Shown here: piece after piece, positions 48,871-59,819 of the stretch | Numbering within the stretch: position 1 is the stretch's first letter | Layout: each line of letters opens with the position of its first letter | NCBI GenBank assembly: GCA_021613375.1 | Contig: CM038725.1 | Span: forward strand, 13,628,589 to 13,692,588 | Origin: Megaleporinus macrocephalus | Lineage: Eukaryota; Chordata; Actinopteri; Characiformes; Anostomidae | DNA: 64,000 bases | Direction of reading: 5' to 3' | The notes under the pieces: model-generated | Databases searched by the model: none | What the model was told of the DNA's origin: nothing | The model's input: the letters and a program-made list of their open reading frames with translations, nothing else | Made by a program: the position numbers and the translations under genes

Positions 48871-49119
48871 GAATATATATTGTCGCTGCCCAAATAAAAG
48901 CTGGTACCTCCATTTTTGTCCATTTTGTCAATTTTTTACAGCATTTGAACCCGACTGCTGTGGTTTACATTGCATGATGAATGGACCAATAGGAATGCTC
49001 AAAAGTAGCTTTAAAAAAAATCAGGTTCCATTGACTAAACTGAAAGTAGGACTGATTTTGTCCCCTCCTTTAAAATTGGCATTTAGTAGATGCTTGTTTT
49101 TCGTGGGACAATGACCATA
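48871..49119. mobile_element. MITE, TATCGTC family, copy 1 of a head-to-tail pair
   Basis: Starts tatattgtcgctgcccaaat (48869-48888) and ends gtgggacaatgaccatat (49102-49119). The interior has the atggaccaataggaatgctc word shared with its neighbour and with the copy at 2687-3285. Confidence 0.65.
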
Positions 49120-49372
49120 TCGTCACTGTCCAATGAAAAACATGTATCTGAATTTTTGCCGATATTGAGTTTTCTACATCATTTGAACACGCCAATGGTC
49201 ATTTACATTGTTTAAATATTCATGACGAATGGACCAATAGAAGTGCTCCACAATAGCTTGGAAACATTTCTGGTTCCATTGACTTCCATTGAAAGTAAAG
49301 TATGTTTTTGGTCTCTCCTGTAAAGTTGCAATTTTGGAGACAATTGTTTTTTATTGGACAGTGACTATATAC
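49117..49372. mobile_element. MITE, TATCGTC family, copy 2
   Basis: Starts atatcgtcactgtccaatg (49117-49135) and ends tattggacagtgactata (49354-49371). These are inverted repeats of about 23 bp. It abuts copy 1, the two sharing only the 'atat' at the junction. Confidence 0.7.
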
Positions 49373-49479
49373 ATACCCTAAAGTAACTGAAAAGAGAAAA
49401 AAACTGAAAGAATACAAAATAAAAAGCAATAAAACACAACACATGAATAAAACAGGGAAGCTATATATCATTATATGTC

Positions 49480-49850
49480 TTATTTCACCTGAGTTGAGGG
49501 GACTGTAACCAGTAAATGGGCTGTTTAGCCTGTAGATGCTCTCTCCAGGGACATCAGACAAAAAGGACCCATCTGTTAACAGGATCTCCTCCGTCCTGAA
49601 CGCAGCGAAGCCAGTGAGACCGGGGCGGGGTCTCCTCACATGGGGCACCAGTTTCCGCCCGAGCGGCGACGCACATACCGAGAACTTCATCAAGGGTGGA
49701 GGACATCCATCAATACCCCAGCCATGTTGCAAACCCAACGCCAGCCAAGGAGATCATCCAATGATGTGCCACCACCATGTGGACAAGATCGATGTCCCTG
49801 GTTTGTACAGTGGCCCTTTGAGAAAGCGCAGACAAAGTGCCCCATCTGCT
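49480..49850. other. GC-richer block with open frames, unassigned
   Basis: Frames are open on both strands (49536-49856 and 49640-49891 on +, 49220-49738 on -), without a coherent splice arrangement or domain. The content has CpGs (gagaccggggcggggtc, 49616-49632). It could be conserved non-coding DNA. Confidence 0.3.
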
Positions 49851-49859
49851 GCGTAATAA

Positions 49860-50150
49860 GACACGGCCGCATGATTTATTTTAATATTTAGAGGTGTATA
49901 CACAAACTGTTATTGGCCATTTAAAAAGCGTGCTCTCCTGACGCTTCAGGTAATCAGGGCTAAGCGACTGTATATGGTGATGGATCTCGCGGAGCGGACG
50001 AAAAACCGTGTGCCCTGTAAGTACGTAATCGCAGTCGAGCAGGTTTGCATGGAAATGTACGGGGGGTTTAGGCGGCGTCGGAGGGTGCCCCATTTGCATA
50101 ATTGCATGTGCTGGATTTCAATTATGGGATTTTAGCCATCAAGCGAGAAC
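49860..50150. promoter_or_regulatory. Candidate enhancer with octamer and homeodomain words
   Basis: Contains ATTTGCAT (50092-50099; POU octamer) followed at once by attgcatgtg, plus ccatttaaaaag, ggtttgcatgg (50042-50052), gcatgatttatttt and acaattgttattgg-like words. CpGs are retained (gtacgtaatcgcagtcg, 50021-50037). No coding frame. The motif density is suggestive only. Confidence 0.4.
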
Positions 50151-50520
50151 AAATGTGCGACTAAGAGTTAGCAAGCAGCAGGGTCTGAAATAGAAGATAA
50201 ATGGCTTTTTGCTTCTTTCTCTTTTTTTTCTTTTTTGTCGATTGAATGCCGCTGCCCATTTCCATAGTGGGCTCCTAGGGGGTTAAAACGGGAGCCCCCG
50301 GTGTCTAGGATGGAGCAGCAAGAAGCGAATGCTCTTTGTTGCGGACTCCCTTGTGCTCTCAGCAGGGAGAGGATGGGCTTAGAATCCAGGAGTGGCTGAA
50401 GTACCTGCCATTAAAACAGATCCAAAGGCAGAACAGCTGGGGCCCACCAGTGCTGGGGGTTTTCCTCTCCCTGAGTAGCACCCTGATTGATCTGTGGATC
50501 TCCTATTAACATTTAGTTAC
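50151..50520. other. Complex block with a weak exon-like frame
   Basis: After an acceptor-like ctctcagcag (50356-50365), a frame stays open to a TAA at 50507, reading EWLKYLPLKQIQRQ and ending LIDLWISY. It has no donor and would have to be a last exon. No poly(A) signal or similarity was recognised. More likely non-coding. Confidence 0.2.
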
Positions 50521-50949
50521 AGCCCAGAGCGTTACACCACAGACAGATGCTGTATTCTGGTGGTGTGTTGACTTAGACTGTCTGTAATTAATGCACAGTC
50601 TGATCTCCCTGGGTTTGAGTTTTCAACACCTTCTACACTTGTTTACTCTCAAAACATGCATATCTTTAGTTAATACTTTACAAATGATTGGCATGTTTCA
50701 TGGTTGGTCATTTTTCCTTAAAAGTAAATACTGTTGCTGTTGCTATGGTGTTAGTTGAAAACTGAGGGTGCCGTATGTTGATAAGGGTCTTGGCTAATCT
50801 CCACATGTCAAGACTGATAGGTTAGAGGTTAAAATCTGTTTTTTTGCAACAAAGCTTTGTGTGTTTTAAAGGAGCTGAGTGATAAGGACTGTATGGTTGC
50901 TTTTGTTAACATGTTGGAGAAGTTAACATGCAGAAGTCGCAGTAGTCAC

Positions 50950-51620
50950 TCTCAGATATTTCTGTCTTATGTTACTATGGTGACACTATGGTGATGATGA
51001 ACACAAAGTTAACAGCAAAAGACCTGCAGAAAGCTCTACAACCTGCAAAAGCCTTGGTTCTTGTGTCCAATATTAGAGAACTAATAATAAAGAATGGTGC
51101 TTATTGAAGGACACCAAGAAGAAGCAAGACACTGCTCTCCAATAAACACAGTGAAGCCCATCTCAAGCTTTTCCAAGACCATGTGAATTTTTCACAATGC
51201 TTCTCTGTGTTCTATAAATAAATCAGACAAACGTGGAGCTTCTAAGCATAAATGGCATGTTTAGAGGGGAAAAAACAAACACTGAACACCCAACAAAAAC
51301 TCATCCTAACTGTGAAGCATGGTGGAGGAAGCATCATTGTTTTTGTTCAGGGCCTGGACCTCTTGTGATCATTAAAGGAACAATGAATTCAAATGTGTAT
51401 TAAAACATTTTACAGATGAATGGAAGGGCAGCTGTCCATGATCTTAAGCTGAAGAGATGTTGGGTAATGCAACAAGACATTTACCCAAAGTAAATCAACT
51501 AAAGACGAAGAATGAAGAAGATTTTTTTATTGAATGGCCCAATCGGAGTGGAAAGAATGCTGCTGCCAAAGGGAGATCTACAGGTTACTCAGTTCCTTTT
51601 TCTAGCCTGCACTGTGGATG
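50950..51620 (+). pseudogene. Decayed Tc1-type element
   Basis: Around 51295-51340 the translation LILTVKHGGGSIIVFVQG matches the KHGGGSVMVW block of Tc1 transposases. Nearby RHLPKVNQLKTKN and WPNRSG fragments follow in broken frames. No ends were found. Confidence 0.55.
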
Positions 51621-51817
51621 TTTACTTAGTGGGCTCAGTATAAGACAAAAGTGCAAAGTAGAACAGTTTGTGTGTTATTAGTTTAGTTAGATTGAGTTTG
51701 AATCCAGGTCATTTCAGTAAGCGCTCACTTACTGTATGTATTACTCTGTTGAATATAGGAATAAGTTGTATTTATAAAAGTTTATGTAGGTCTGTGCCAG
51801 CTGTCACAAAGGACTTG

Positions 51818-52517
51818 AGCTATAATGACAAAAGTATTTGCTCGTCTGCCTTCACACGCATATGAACTTGAGTGACGTCCCATTCTTAACCCGTTGGGTT
51901 TATATGATGTGGGCTCACCGTTTGCGGCAATAACTGCGTCAACTCTTCTGGGAAGGCTTGAAGGAGTGTGTTTATGGGAATGTTCGACCGTCCCGCTCTA
52001 ATTCATCCCTATGGTGTTCTATCCGGTTGAAGTCAGGACCAGACCAGTCAAGTTCTTCCACACTAAACTCGCTCATCCACGTCTTTATAGAACTGCTTTG
52101 TGCACTGGTGGGCAGTCATGCTGGAACAGGAAGTGGCCGTCCCCAAACTGTCCGCACAAAGTTGGGAGCATGAAATTGTCCAGAATCTCCTGGTCTGCTG
52201 AAGCATTAACAGTTCCTTTCACTGGGACTAAGGGGGCCGAGCCCAACTCCTGAAACACAACCCCACACCATAATCCCACCTCCACCGAACTTTATACCTG
52301 GCGCAATGCAGTCAGACAAGTACTGTTCTCCTGGCAACCGCTAAACCCAGACTCGTCCATCGGATTGACAAACGGAGATGTGTGAGGTCTGTAGAAGCAG
52401 TCTACATGACTAGGTTCTTGATATTATAAACCTGTGGCCATGGAAGTGATTGGAACACCTGAATTCAAAGATTTGAATATAAAAAGTGAAGAAGTGAATA
52501 TATTTGGCAATATAGTG
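51818..52517 (-). pseudogene. Internally deleted Tc1-type element (~700 bp)
   Basis: The right end tatttggcaatatagtg with TA at 52518-52519 and the left end atgacaaaagtatttgctcg (51825-51844) are inverted relatives. On the minus strand the interior reads like the C-terminal half of a Tc1 transposase (cagactcgtccatcggattg, 52350-52369; gggcagtcatgctggaacagg, 52110-52130). The sequence then jumps to the 5' end (gtagaagcagtctacatgac, 52391-52410), showing loss of the N-terminal half. Shorter than the usual 1.2-1.6 kb; dead. Confidence 0.65.
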
Positions 52518-52539
52518 TATCTGTGTGTTTCAGCCTTCT

Positions 52540-53780
52540 GAACGCTGTCCTGCAGTAGTGTTTCCATTTTTGTTGTGTACTCTACATAGCCATCATGCAG
52601 CATCTGTTATTGCAGTTACCAGTAATGCTAATGCTGTTATATCGAAACAATTTTTTTTTTATGTAGCAGGTTTAAAGTGAAATGATGAAGATGAGGTAAT
52701 GGAAAGAAAATCCACTAAGCAATCAATTGATTTTGCCTCTTTTTTGATAACATTATGTTTTGGAGGTTGATTTCGTGTGCAAGTTTCTTTTTAACCAATA
52801 CCGAGGCTTTAGTGCTTGAGTGCTTTAGCCTTGAATAAGCAGTGGTTAATAGGTTTACTTCTGCCTCCTTGTTTTTTTTTTTCTTTTTCTCCTTTTTAAC
52901 ATGAATCCGTTTGCGTTTAGGCCACTAGCGTAAGCTGCTTTATCCTCACACCTTTTCAGAGAAATCCTTTGTGACCTCAGCCTTGTGCAAGACCTAAAAA
53001 AATGCACCACCTAAATCTGCGGAACCACGTTTGATCTCCAGCGCTTTCACTAACATGGCTCTCTAACCCTCAATTTTAATTTGAAGGATCCTGTAAGTGT
53101 AGCTTTGATGTTTTATTCACACGCCATGCTCTTTAAACCTCATTAATATTTGAAGAGAAACCATACAGGAAAGAAATAGGTGTGAGGAAAAAGGTGCAGT
53201 TCTTTGAAAAAGAAAATGGAAAAAAATAAAAAATACATAAATCGTTTCATTTTTGAAGATGTAAGCTTTGGCCAGGATAGAAACAAACGGCTGAGTGTAA
53301 TACAAAACAGTAGTTTTGTATTTCGGGCCCAACGGTTCATACTGTATATTTGAAAGTTGTGGTTGAAATCTCATAGATTTACCACTCTTGGTATTTGCTT
53401 AGTCAGTACCATTTTCAGTGGTACTACAATTGTTTGTTCAAATAAGCATTTAAAGACCCATTTGCTTGAATATTCACAGCATGCAAAAAATAGATTTCTG
53501 CCTGGGAAAGGTTTCACTCTGTGCTCATGTGCTTTGCTCGCAGAGATGTGTTTTTTTGGAATATTCCGATGATTTTTGCCTGCGGGGGTTTGGAGGTGCA
53601 TTAGCTGATGTTAAGCTAGCCTGAAGCTTAAACACCTGCTCCCTCTGCATGTCATCTAAATGAGCGATCTTCCTTTCTGGTAAAGCTGCGGGAAGCCTCG
53701 GCGAGAATCAGCGTAAACGAATGATGTGTGTCATTGGCATTTTTCACACACGCCACCGTGAACGCTACGTCATTGGTCTG
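52540..53780. promoter_or_regulatory. Possible regulatory blocks
   Basis: 52680-52790 (agcaatcaattgattttgcc) and 53590-53770 (catgtcatctaaatgagcg, aaacgaatgatgtgtgtcattgg) are complex and motif-rich. The rest is unremarkable AT-rich DNA. No exon was found. Confidence 0.25.
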
Positions 53781-54468
53781 TCTTTATTGTTCAGATAGGT
53801 ACCGCTGAGCTGCCACAAAAAGAGTGTGAAAAAGGAAGGGGAGGAAAAGACGGAAGTGGAAACGAATAGTGATCGACTCCCAGCGGGCGTCCTTTCGGGT
53901 TCACGCTGAGGCTGTAGGTGAAAAAAAGGGGTTACACATACTTCCTGACAGTAGAGTTCCACATCCACTTATCATCATCTTCCCAAAGCAGCACTCTGCA
54001 CCGTGCATCGTAAACCTCATGTTGTCGTCTTCTACAAGAGCAAAGAGAGAATGATAAGAGGCTGTGGAACCCTTTAGGATTCAGCTGTGGTTGTGTACTG
54101 AGTTATAAACAGAAGTGAATAACAAGTAGTTAGGTTTATTGAGTTGCGTGTTGAGTTGAGTTTGATGGTTAATTGTATTTTTTTTTTCTTCTTAAGTTAT
54201 TTCTCTTATGTTGGTTCAGCAACATTAGCTGCTTTGCTTTTGTTCTTATCTCTTATTTTGAACTTTAGCATTTTATTTCGGATCACAAGATGCCATGGTT
54301 AGATCTACAGACCCGCCTAAAAATGGTGTAGAACCTTTAAACTAACCAAAAGCAATGCTTTAGAGAAATAAAAGAGGTTTTGCTTTGTACATTGCAAAAA
54401 AATGCTATCTTGTCAAATGAAATGATGTTGAATCTTAAATCAATATTTTTATATATTTCTCATTGTAA

Positions 54469-54668
54469 GATTGTTGTAGGCTTATTACAAGAGTTCCAGA
54501 CATTTTTTAGCACTTAAGTATTTTAGTAAGTCAGTTTATCTCATTATACTGGCAGATGTTTGAAACAAGTCAAACATTTTATCCGCCAGTGTAGTGAGAT
54601 CATTTTGGCTCACTAAAAATACTTAAGTGAAAAAACTCTAGAACTCTTGTAATAAGTCTACAACAATC
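54469..54668. mobile_element. 200 bp palindrome (foldback element)
   Basis: The left arm begins gattgttgtaggcttattac (54469-54488) and the right arm ends with its near-complement (54649-54668). The arms of about 97 bp meet around TGTTTGA-aacaag-TCAAACA (54557-54576). It matches a palindromic MITE type common in fishes. The minisatellite starts 12 bp after its end. Confidence 0.75.
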
Positions 54669-54679
54669 CTGTAGATCAA

Positions 54680-56270
54680 AGTCGTTTGACTGGTAGTGTA
54701 TCTAAAACGTTTGACTGGTAGTGAATCTAAAACGTTTGACTGGTAGTGTACTAAAACGTTTGACTGGTAGTGTATCTAAAACGTTTGACTGGTAGTGTAC
54801 TAAAACGTTTGACTGGTAGTGTACTAAAACGTTTGGCTGGTAGTGTACTAAAACGTTTGACTGGTAGTGTACTAAAACGTTTGACTGGTAGTGTATCTAA
54901 AACGTTTGACTGGTAGTGTACTAAAACGTTTGACTGGTAGTGTATCTAAAACGTTTGACTGGTAGTGTATCTAAAACGTTTGACTGGTAGTGTACTAAAA
55001 CGTTTGACTGGTAGTGTATCTAAAACGTTTGGCTGGTAGTGTACTAAAACGTTTGACTGGTAGTGTTACTAAAACGTTTGACTGGTAGTGTATCTAAAAC
55101 GTTTGACTGGTAGTGTACTAAAACGTTTGACTGGTAGTGTATCTAAAACGTTTGGCTGGTAGTGTACTAAAACGTTTGACTGGTAGTGTACTAAAACGTT
55201 TGACTGGTAGTGTTACTAAAACGTTTGACTGGTAGTGTACTAAAACGTTTGATTGGTAGTGTATCTAAAACGTTTGACTGGTAGTGTTACTAAAACGTTT
55301 GACTGGTAGTGCTACTAAAACGTTTGACTGGTAGTGTAGTAAAATGTTTGACTGGTAGTGTTACTAAAACGTTTGACTGGTAGTGTACTAAAACGTTTGA
55401 CTGCTAGTGATCTAAAACGTTTGGCTGGTAGTGTACTAAAACGTTTGACTGGTAGTGTATCTAAAACGTTTGACTGGTAGTGTACTAAAACATTTGACTG
55501 GTAGTGTACTAAAACGTTTGACTGGTAGTGTTACTAAAACGTTTGACTGGTAGTGCTACTAAAACGTTTGACTGGTAGTGTAGTAAAATGTTTGACTGGT
55601 AGTGTTACTAAAACGTTTGACTGGTAGTGTACTAAAACGTTTGACTGGTAGTGTAGTAAAATGTTTGACTGGTAGTGTATCTAAAACGTTTGGCTGGTAG
55701 TGTATCTAAAACGTTTGACTGGTAGTGTATCTAAAACGTTTGACTGGTAGTGTACTAAAGCGTTTGACTGGTAGTGTACTAAAACGTTTGACTGGTAGTG
55801 TATCTAAAACGTTTGACTGGTAGTGTATCTAAAACGTTTGACTGGTAGTGTACTAAAACGTTTGACTGGTAGTGTACTAAAACGTTTGACTGGTAGTGTA
55901 CTAAAGCGTTTGACTGGTAGTGTACTAAAGCGTTTGACTGGTAGTGTTACTAAAACGTTTGGCTGGTAGTGTATCTAAAACGTTTGACTGGTAGTGTACT
56001 AAAACGTTTGACTGGTAGTGTACTAAAGCGTTTGACTGGTAGTGTACTAAAGCGTTTGACTGGTAGTGTTACTAAAACGTTTGGCTGGTAGTGTACTAAA
56101 ACGTTTGACTGGTAGTGTACTAAAACGTTTGACTGGTAGTGTACTAAAACGTTTGGCTGGTAGTGTATCTAAAACGTTTGGCTGGTAGTGTACTAAAACG
56201 TTTGACTGGTAGTGTAGTAAAACGTTTGACTGGTAGTGTATTAAAACGTTTGACTGGTAGTGTACTAAGA
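54680..56270 (+). repeat. Minisatellite, 24-25 bp unit, about 65 copies
   Basis: The unit is aaaacgtttgactggtag plus a variable joint tgtact, tgtatct, tgttact, tgctact or tgtagt. Common point variants are tttggct, aaagcg and aaaatg. Long-range patterns of variants repeat (higher-order duplications, e.g. gctact followed by gtagt-aaaatg-gttact near 55305-55370 and again near 55550-55615). There are no unique spacers, so it is not a CRISPR array. Minus-strand frames here give only repetitive peptide. Confidence 0.95.
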
Positions 56271-56439
56271 CGGTAATGTATGAAATTTTATTTAGTATAT
56301 TTAATATATTTAATTTTAGAAGAATAGTTTGCATTATTTCACAGAAGTGACCCTGTTTTTACTGTTGTCTGTGGTTGATTATAAGCTTTACAGTAGAGAA
56401 GCTGTCTTTACTGCACTGGTAAAAGAAAAAGCTGTGATT

Positions 56440-56735
56440 ATGTTGCCTTCTCTCTCCGTAAACCAGAATCCGCTGGTGTCGAGCTGAACAAAGGGCGGAT
56501 CGGTTTTGGATTGTAATCCTGCAGCAGCTGTATCCTCCTGCTGCCATCCTTGCTCACTGGGCCAAAAAACCCTAAACTCACATGAGAAGATCATTATAAA
56601 TCCCAAACCGCTTGAGCTTCTTTAACCATAAATATCCCCAACCTCGCTCTTCTTCCCCCTCCTGCCTTCCACCGTTCCTGAAAACCCCTTGTTTTAATGA
56701 ACTGGATTTTCTCCAAGTGTAGGGTTAGGCTCTGG
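56440..56735. other. Complex non-repetitive DNA
   Basis: Frames are open on the minus strand (56359-56547 and 56388-56606) without domain or splice context. Possibly the edge of the regulatory block that follows. Confidence 0.3.
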
Positions 56736-56739
56736 AGCA

Positions 56740-57000
56740 GACACCTTATCTGTCAGAGGAGATCAAAGTAGCTCCTAGGATCAGAACTAAGCGAGCCCGA
56801 CTGGTGCACCCAGCATTTAATTAGGCCTTAATTGGCGCACGGCTAAACAGACCCAATGAGCAGGTGTAAACAAGCCAGGATACAATCCAGGCACCAGCAG
56901 GGAAACCTCCAGGGGGAAAAAAACGCAAGCTGTGGGTAGCAACGCATGCCAAACACCGCCTTGCGTTAGTACAGGGTGATGAAATTATGGTAATGGATGC
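56740..57000. promoter_or_regulatory. Candidate enhancer with paired homeodomain and forkhead words
   Basis: Contains TTTAATTAGGCCTTAATTG (56816-56834; near-palindromic TAATTA sites), TGTAAACA (56865-56872; forkhead consensus), a gggtagcaacgcatg word (RFX-like) and cccaatgag. The sequence is complex and retains CpGs. No frame with splice sites. It is one of the strongest enhancer-like blocks in the window by motif content. Confidence 0.45.
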
Positions 57001-57269
57001 GTAAGTAGCGAAACCTGAGGAAAGAATTTTGGAAAACGTGTTGTAAGCTCCCTTCTTCAGGTACAGAGCGAGAGATGAAAGGTCGAAGGGATTTGCAAGC
57101 AGACGTAAACGGGGGGATACCTGGGAGCATTCCCGTTTCTGTTTCGTCTGCAACTTCTTGCTTATTCTTTCTGGGTTTTGGTTGCAGATGTCATCATTTT
57201 AATGACCTCCTTTCGGAGAATTCAGCAGTGACCACTGCGCTTGCGGCTTTTTTGGCTAGAAGTACACAA

Positions 57270-57270
57270 C

Positions 57271-57304
<34 letters not shown>
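57270..57304. repeat. (CT)n microsatellite
   Basis: About 16 CT units. Confidence 0.9.
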
Positions 57305-57308
<4 letters not shown>

Positions 57309-57439
57309 CTCTCTGTGTGTAGGCTTTGGGAGTTGCCGCAGTTTATCCCTCGCTATTCTGTTTGTTTAAAATTCCAGACAGGGTAAATTATTGAATCCGG
57401 AGAGAACATACGGTGCTTAAATCCATTATTGATGGTAGT

Positions 57440-57970
57440 CAAATTTTCTTTTTCTACATGTGCCTGGTGCCTCTTCTCCTTTTTTAAATATCCAAATGCA
57501 CTTTTGAAGTGTGATGTTGTGAACTTGTCTCCGAAGCTGGAATGCGGTTCGCTGTCCCAGGATGCTTTTGAGAGAGTTATTGAAGCCCTGCCAGACCCAC
57601 AAAGTCACGAAAAAATGACTCGGCCTAATCCAAATAACAATTTCCTTTGTCCGCTTTTGCTGAGCAATGTGCTGCCTTGGCCGGCGCAAAGACGATATTT
57701 CCATTGGAAATCAAAATAAAGACGTGAAGCTTCAAAGCAGTCCTGGCCCACTTACACCCAGCAAGGTTGGTCTGCGTTAAGCCTTGTCAGGACAATGGAT
57801 GATGTTTATTCATAGCTGCTAAATAGCTCAGGGCCTTGTAGTAAACTGCTCACTGTAAACAGTGAAGGGCCAGGCTTTTAACCCTCACCTCCGCTAGATT
57901 ATTCCTGAGCGATGATCAAACTGCTCAGACGCCTCCGTGACGGACCCCCGCTCACCTAACCCTCATTGAG
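57440..57970. promoter_or_regulatory. Candidate conserved non-coding element
   Basis: Complex block with SOX-like words (aaataacaatttcctttgtcc, 57632-57652) and cattggaaat. Frames 57429-57719 (+) and 57426-57704 (-) are both open across it, which argues against either being real. No donor follows the only acceptor-like site (cccag, 57555-57559). Confidence 0.35.
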
Positions 57971-58023
57971 GCTGATTTACAGAGAGAGCATAAACCTTTC
58001 ACTGTGAAAAACAGCAGCTCTAC

Positions 58024-59239
58024 TTAATCTTAGGCTCTCCCTTTACATAGGTGCGTCCAATCCATCAGAGTGCTGTTTAAATGTTAATAGAAGTTAGTAA
58101 TAGTATGGATGAAATGTTCTGGAATCAGCATGTTCTGGTTAGCAGCATGCTGTCTGGGACCTGTCAATGATAGTTTGGAGCTGTGGTTTTGGCCTAAAGC
58201 GTAGATCCTGTGCTTGGACCCATACACCTGATCATATCTGGAAAAGGCCGAACCACATCATTGCGCCCAAGATGCATTTAAAACAGATACAGATCCAATC
58301 TTCTTAAACCACTTCAATAGCTGGTCTTAAACACATTTCGGCCACGTGTTATATTCATCTCTCCAAGACGCATTCCGCAACCAAAGCGCTTTCCTAGTAC
58401 AACCCAAACTGCTCCCCATAAGGTACATTACTGGGAACGTGACTTGTGTCTGGGAAGAAGATAATCATGCAACACGAAACATGGTTAATCTTAGGCTCTC
58501 CCTTTACATAGGTGCGTCCAATCCATCAGAGTGCTGTTTAAATGTTAATAGAAGTTAGTAATAGTATGGATGACATGTTCTGGAATCAGTTTGTGCTGCA
58601 GCTCATGCAAAGCAGAAAGTCTCGGTTCATTCCGCTTCTTGTTGATGACCGCACGCTTAGGAAAACTGATTCAGCACTCTAGTGTGCCGCACAGTTAGGA
58701 AGGCCCTATTGATCATAGTAGACAGGAATTCCACCAAATGTTCGAGATTTTTGCATAATTCAGTGATCTAACATGTAAACAAACTTACTCATTCAAGTCA
58801 TTTGGTGTGCAGTGCTCATTGCTTACAGCTGTGGCAATTGGAACCAGACATCCAAAGTAGCTTCATTATGGAAAGTTATTGCACAAACTGGTTAGCAGCA
58901 TGCTGTCTGGGACCTGTCAATGATAGTTTGGAGCTGTGGTTTTGGCCTAAAGCGTAGATCCTGTGCTTGGACCCATACACCTGATCATATCTGGAAAAGG
59001 CCGAACCACATCATTGCACCCAAGATGCATTTAAAACAGATACAGATCCAATCTTCTTAAACCACTTCAATAGCTGGTCTTAAACACATTTCGGCCACGT
59101 GTTATATTCATTTCTCCAAGATGCATTCCTCAACCAAAGCGCTTTCCTAGTACAACCCAAACTGCTCCCCATAAGGTACATTACTTGGAACGTGACCTGT
59201 GTCTGGGAAGAAGATAATCATGGAACACTAAACATGGTT
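58024..59239 (+). repeat. Tandem duplication A-B-A'-C-B'
   Basis: Segment A (58024-58134) recurs at 58485-58589 and segment B (58135-58486) recurs at 58888-59239, both nearly identical. The second copy holds an extra 298 bp (58590-58887) between them, bounded by a perfect 10 bp inverted repeat, CAGTTTGTGC (58587-58596) and GCACAAACTG (58881-58890). Either the first copy lost this piece or the second gained it. No gene lies within it. Confidence 0.9.
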
Positions 59240-59819
59240 TGGCATGAAAAGAAATGTGTAATAGCAAACTGCATATGGTAGACAAAATAAACAATTGGTA
59301 TTTGGTTGCAGTTAAGTGAGCAGATTTTCATATTCTGTCCCACACAGCAGTTAAATTTTAGTCCGATTAACTGGAGATGCATTTGACTGCTAAGTGTAAC
59401 TGCGTGTAACTAAAATCTTATCAGGATACAATCCAGTTCCTACATGAAGTGATAAGGCACAAACAAAGTCATAGTCTTATATGGAATCTATGGCAAATAG
59501 GTTTTTTGAGATTTACCACAATTTCACAATTACAAGCACTATTTTCATGTAAAACCTATGGGTCGGTGGTAGAGTGGTCAATTTGGATTGAAAATATATT
59601 ACATTTCATTGCTGTTGTGATAAGTATCTCCAAAATAGTTGCTTTACAGGAGAGGCTAAAAATGTTCGTAATATTCAGTGTAGATTTTTCTAAAGCAGTT
59701 TTATTCCATGAGATTTGGAGCATTTCTATTGGTCCGTTTATCATGAAACTTTCACAGGATGTAAAGACCAGCTGTCATGATATAAAAATGATATAGAAAA
59801 ATAGAAAAGACATCCTTAC

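Noticed and set aside
49220..49738. 172-codon minus-strand frame
   Set aside because: It runs through a MITE (49117-49372) and then unrelated complex DNA; composition is erratic and no domain is visible.
54680..56270. CRISPR-like array of direct repeats
   Set aside because: Units are contiguous with only variable 6-7 bp joints and no unique spacers; it is a eukaryotic minisatellite.
57429..57719. 96-codon frame as an exon
   Set aside because: The complementary strand is equally open (57426-57704) and no GT donor pairs with the acceptor-like cccag.
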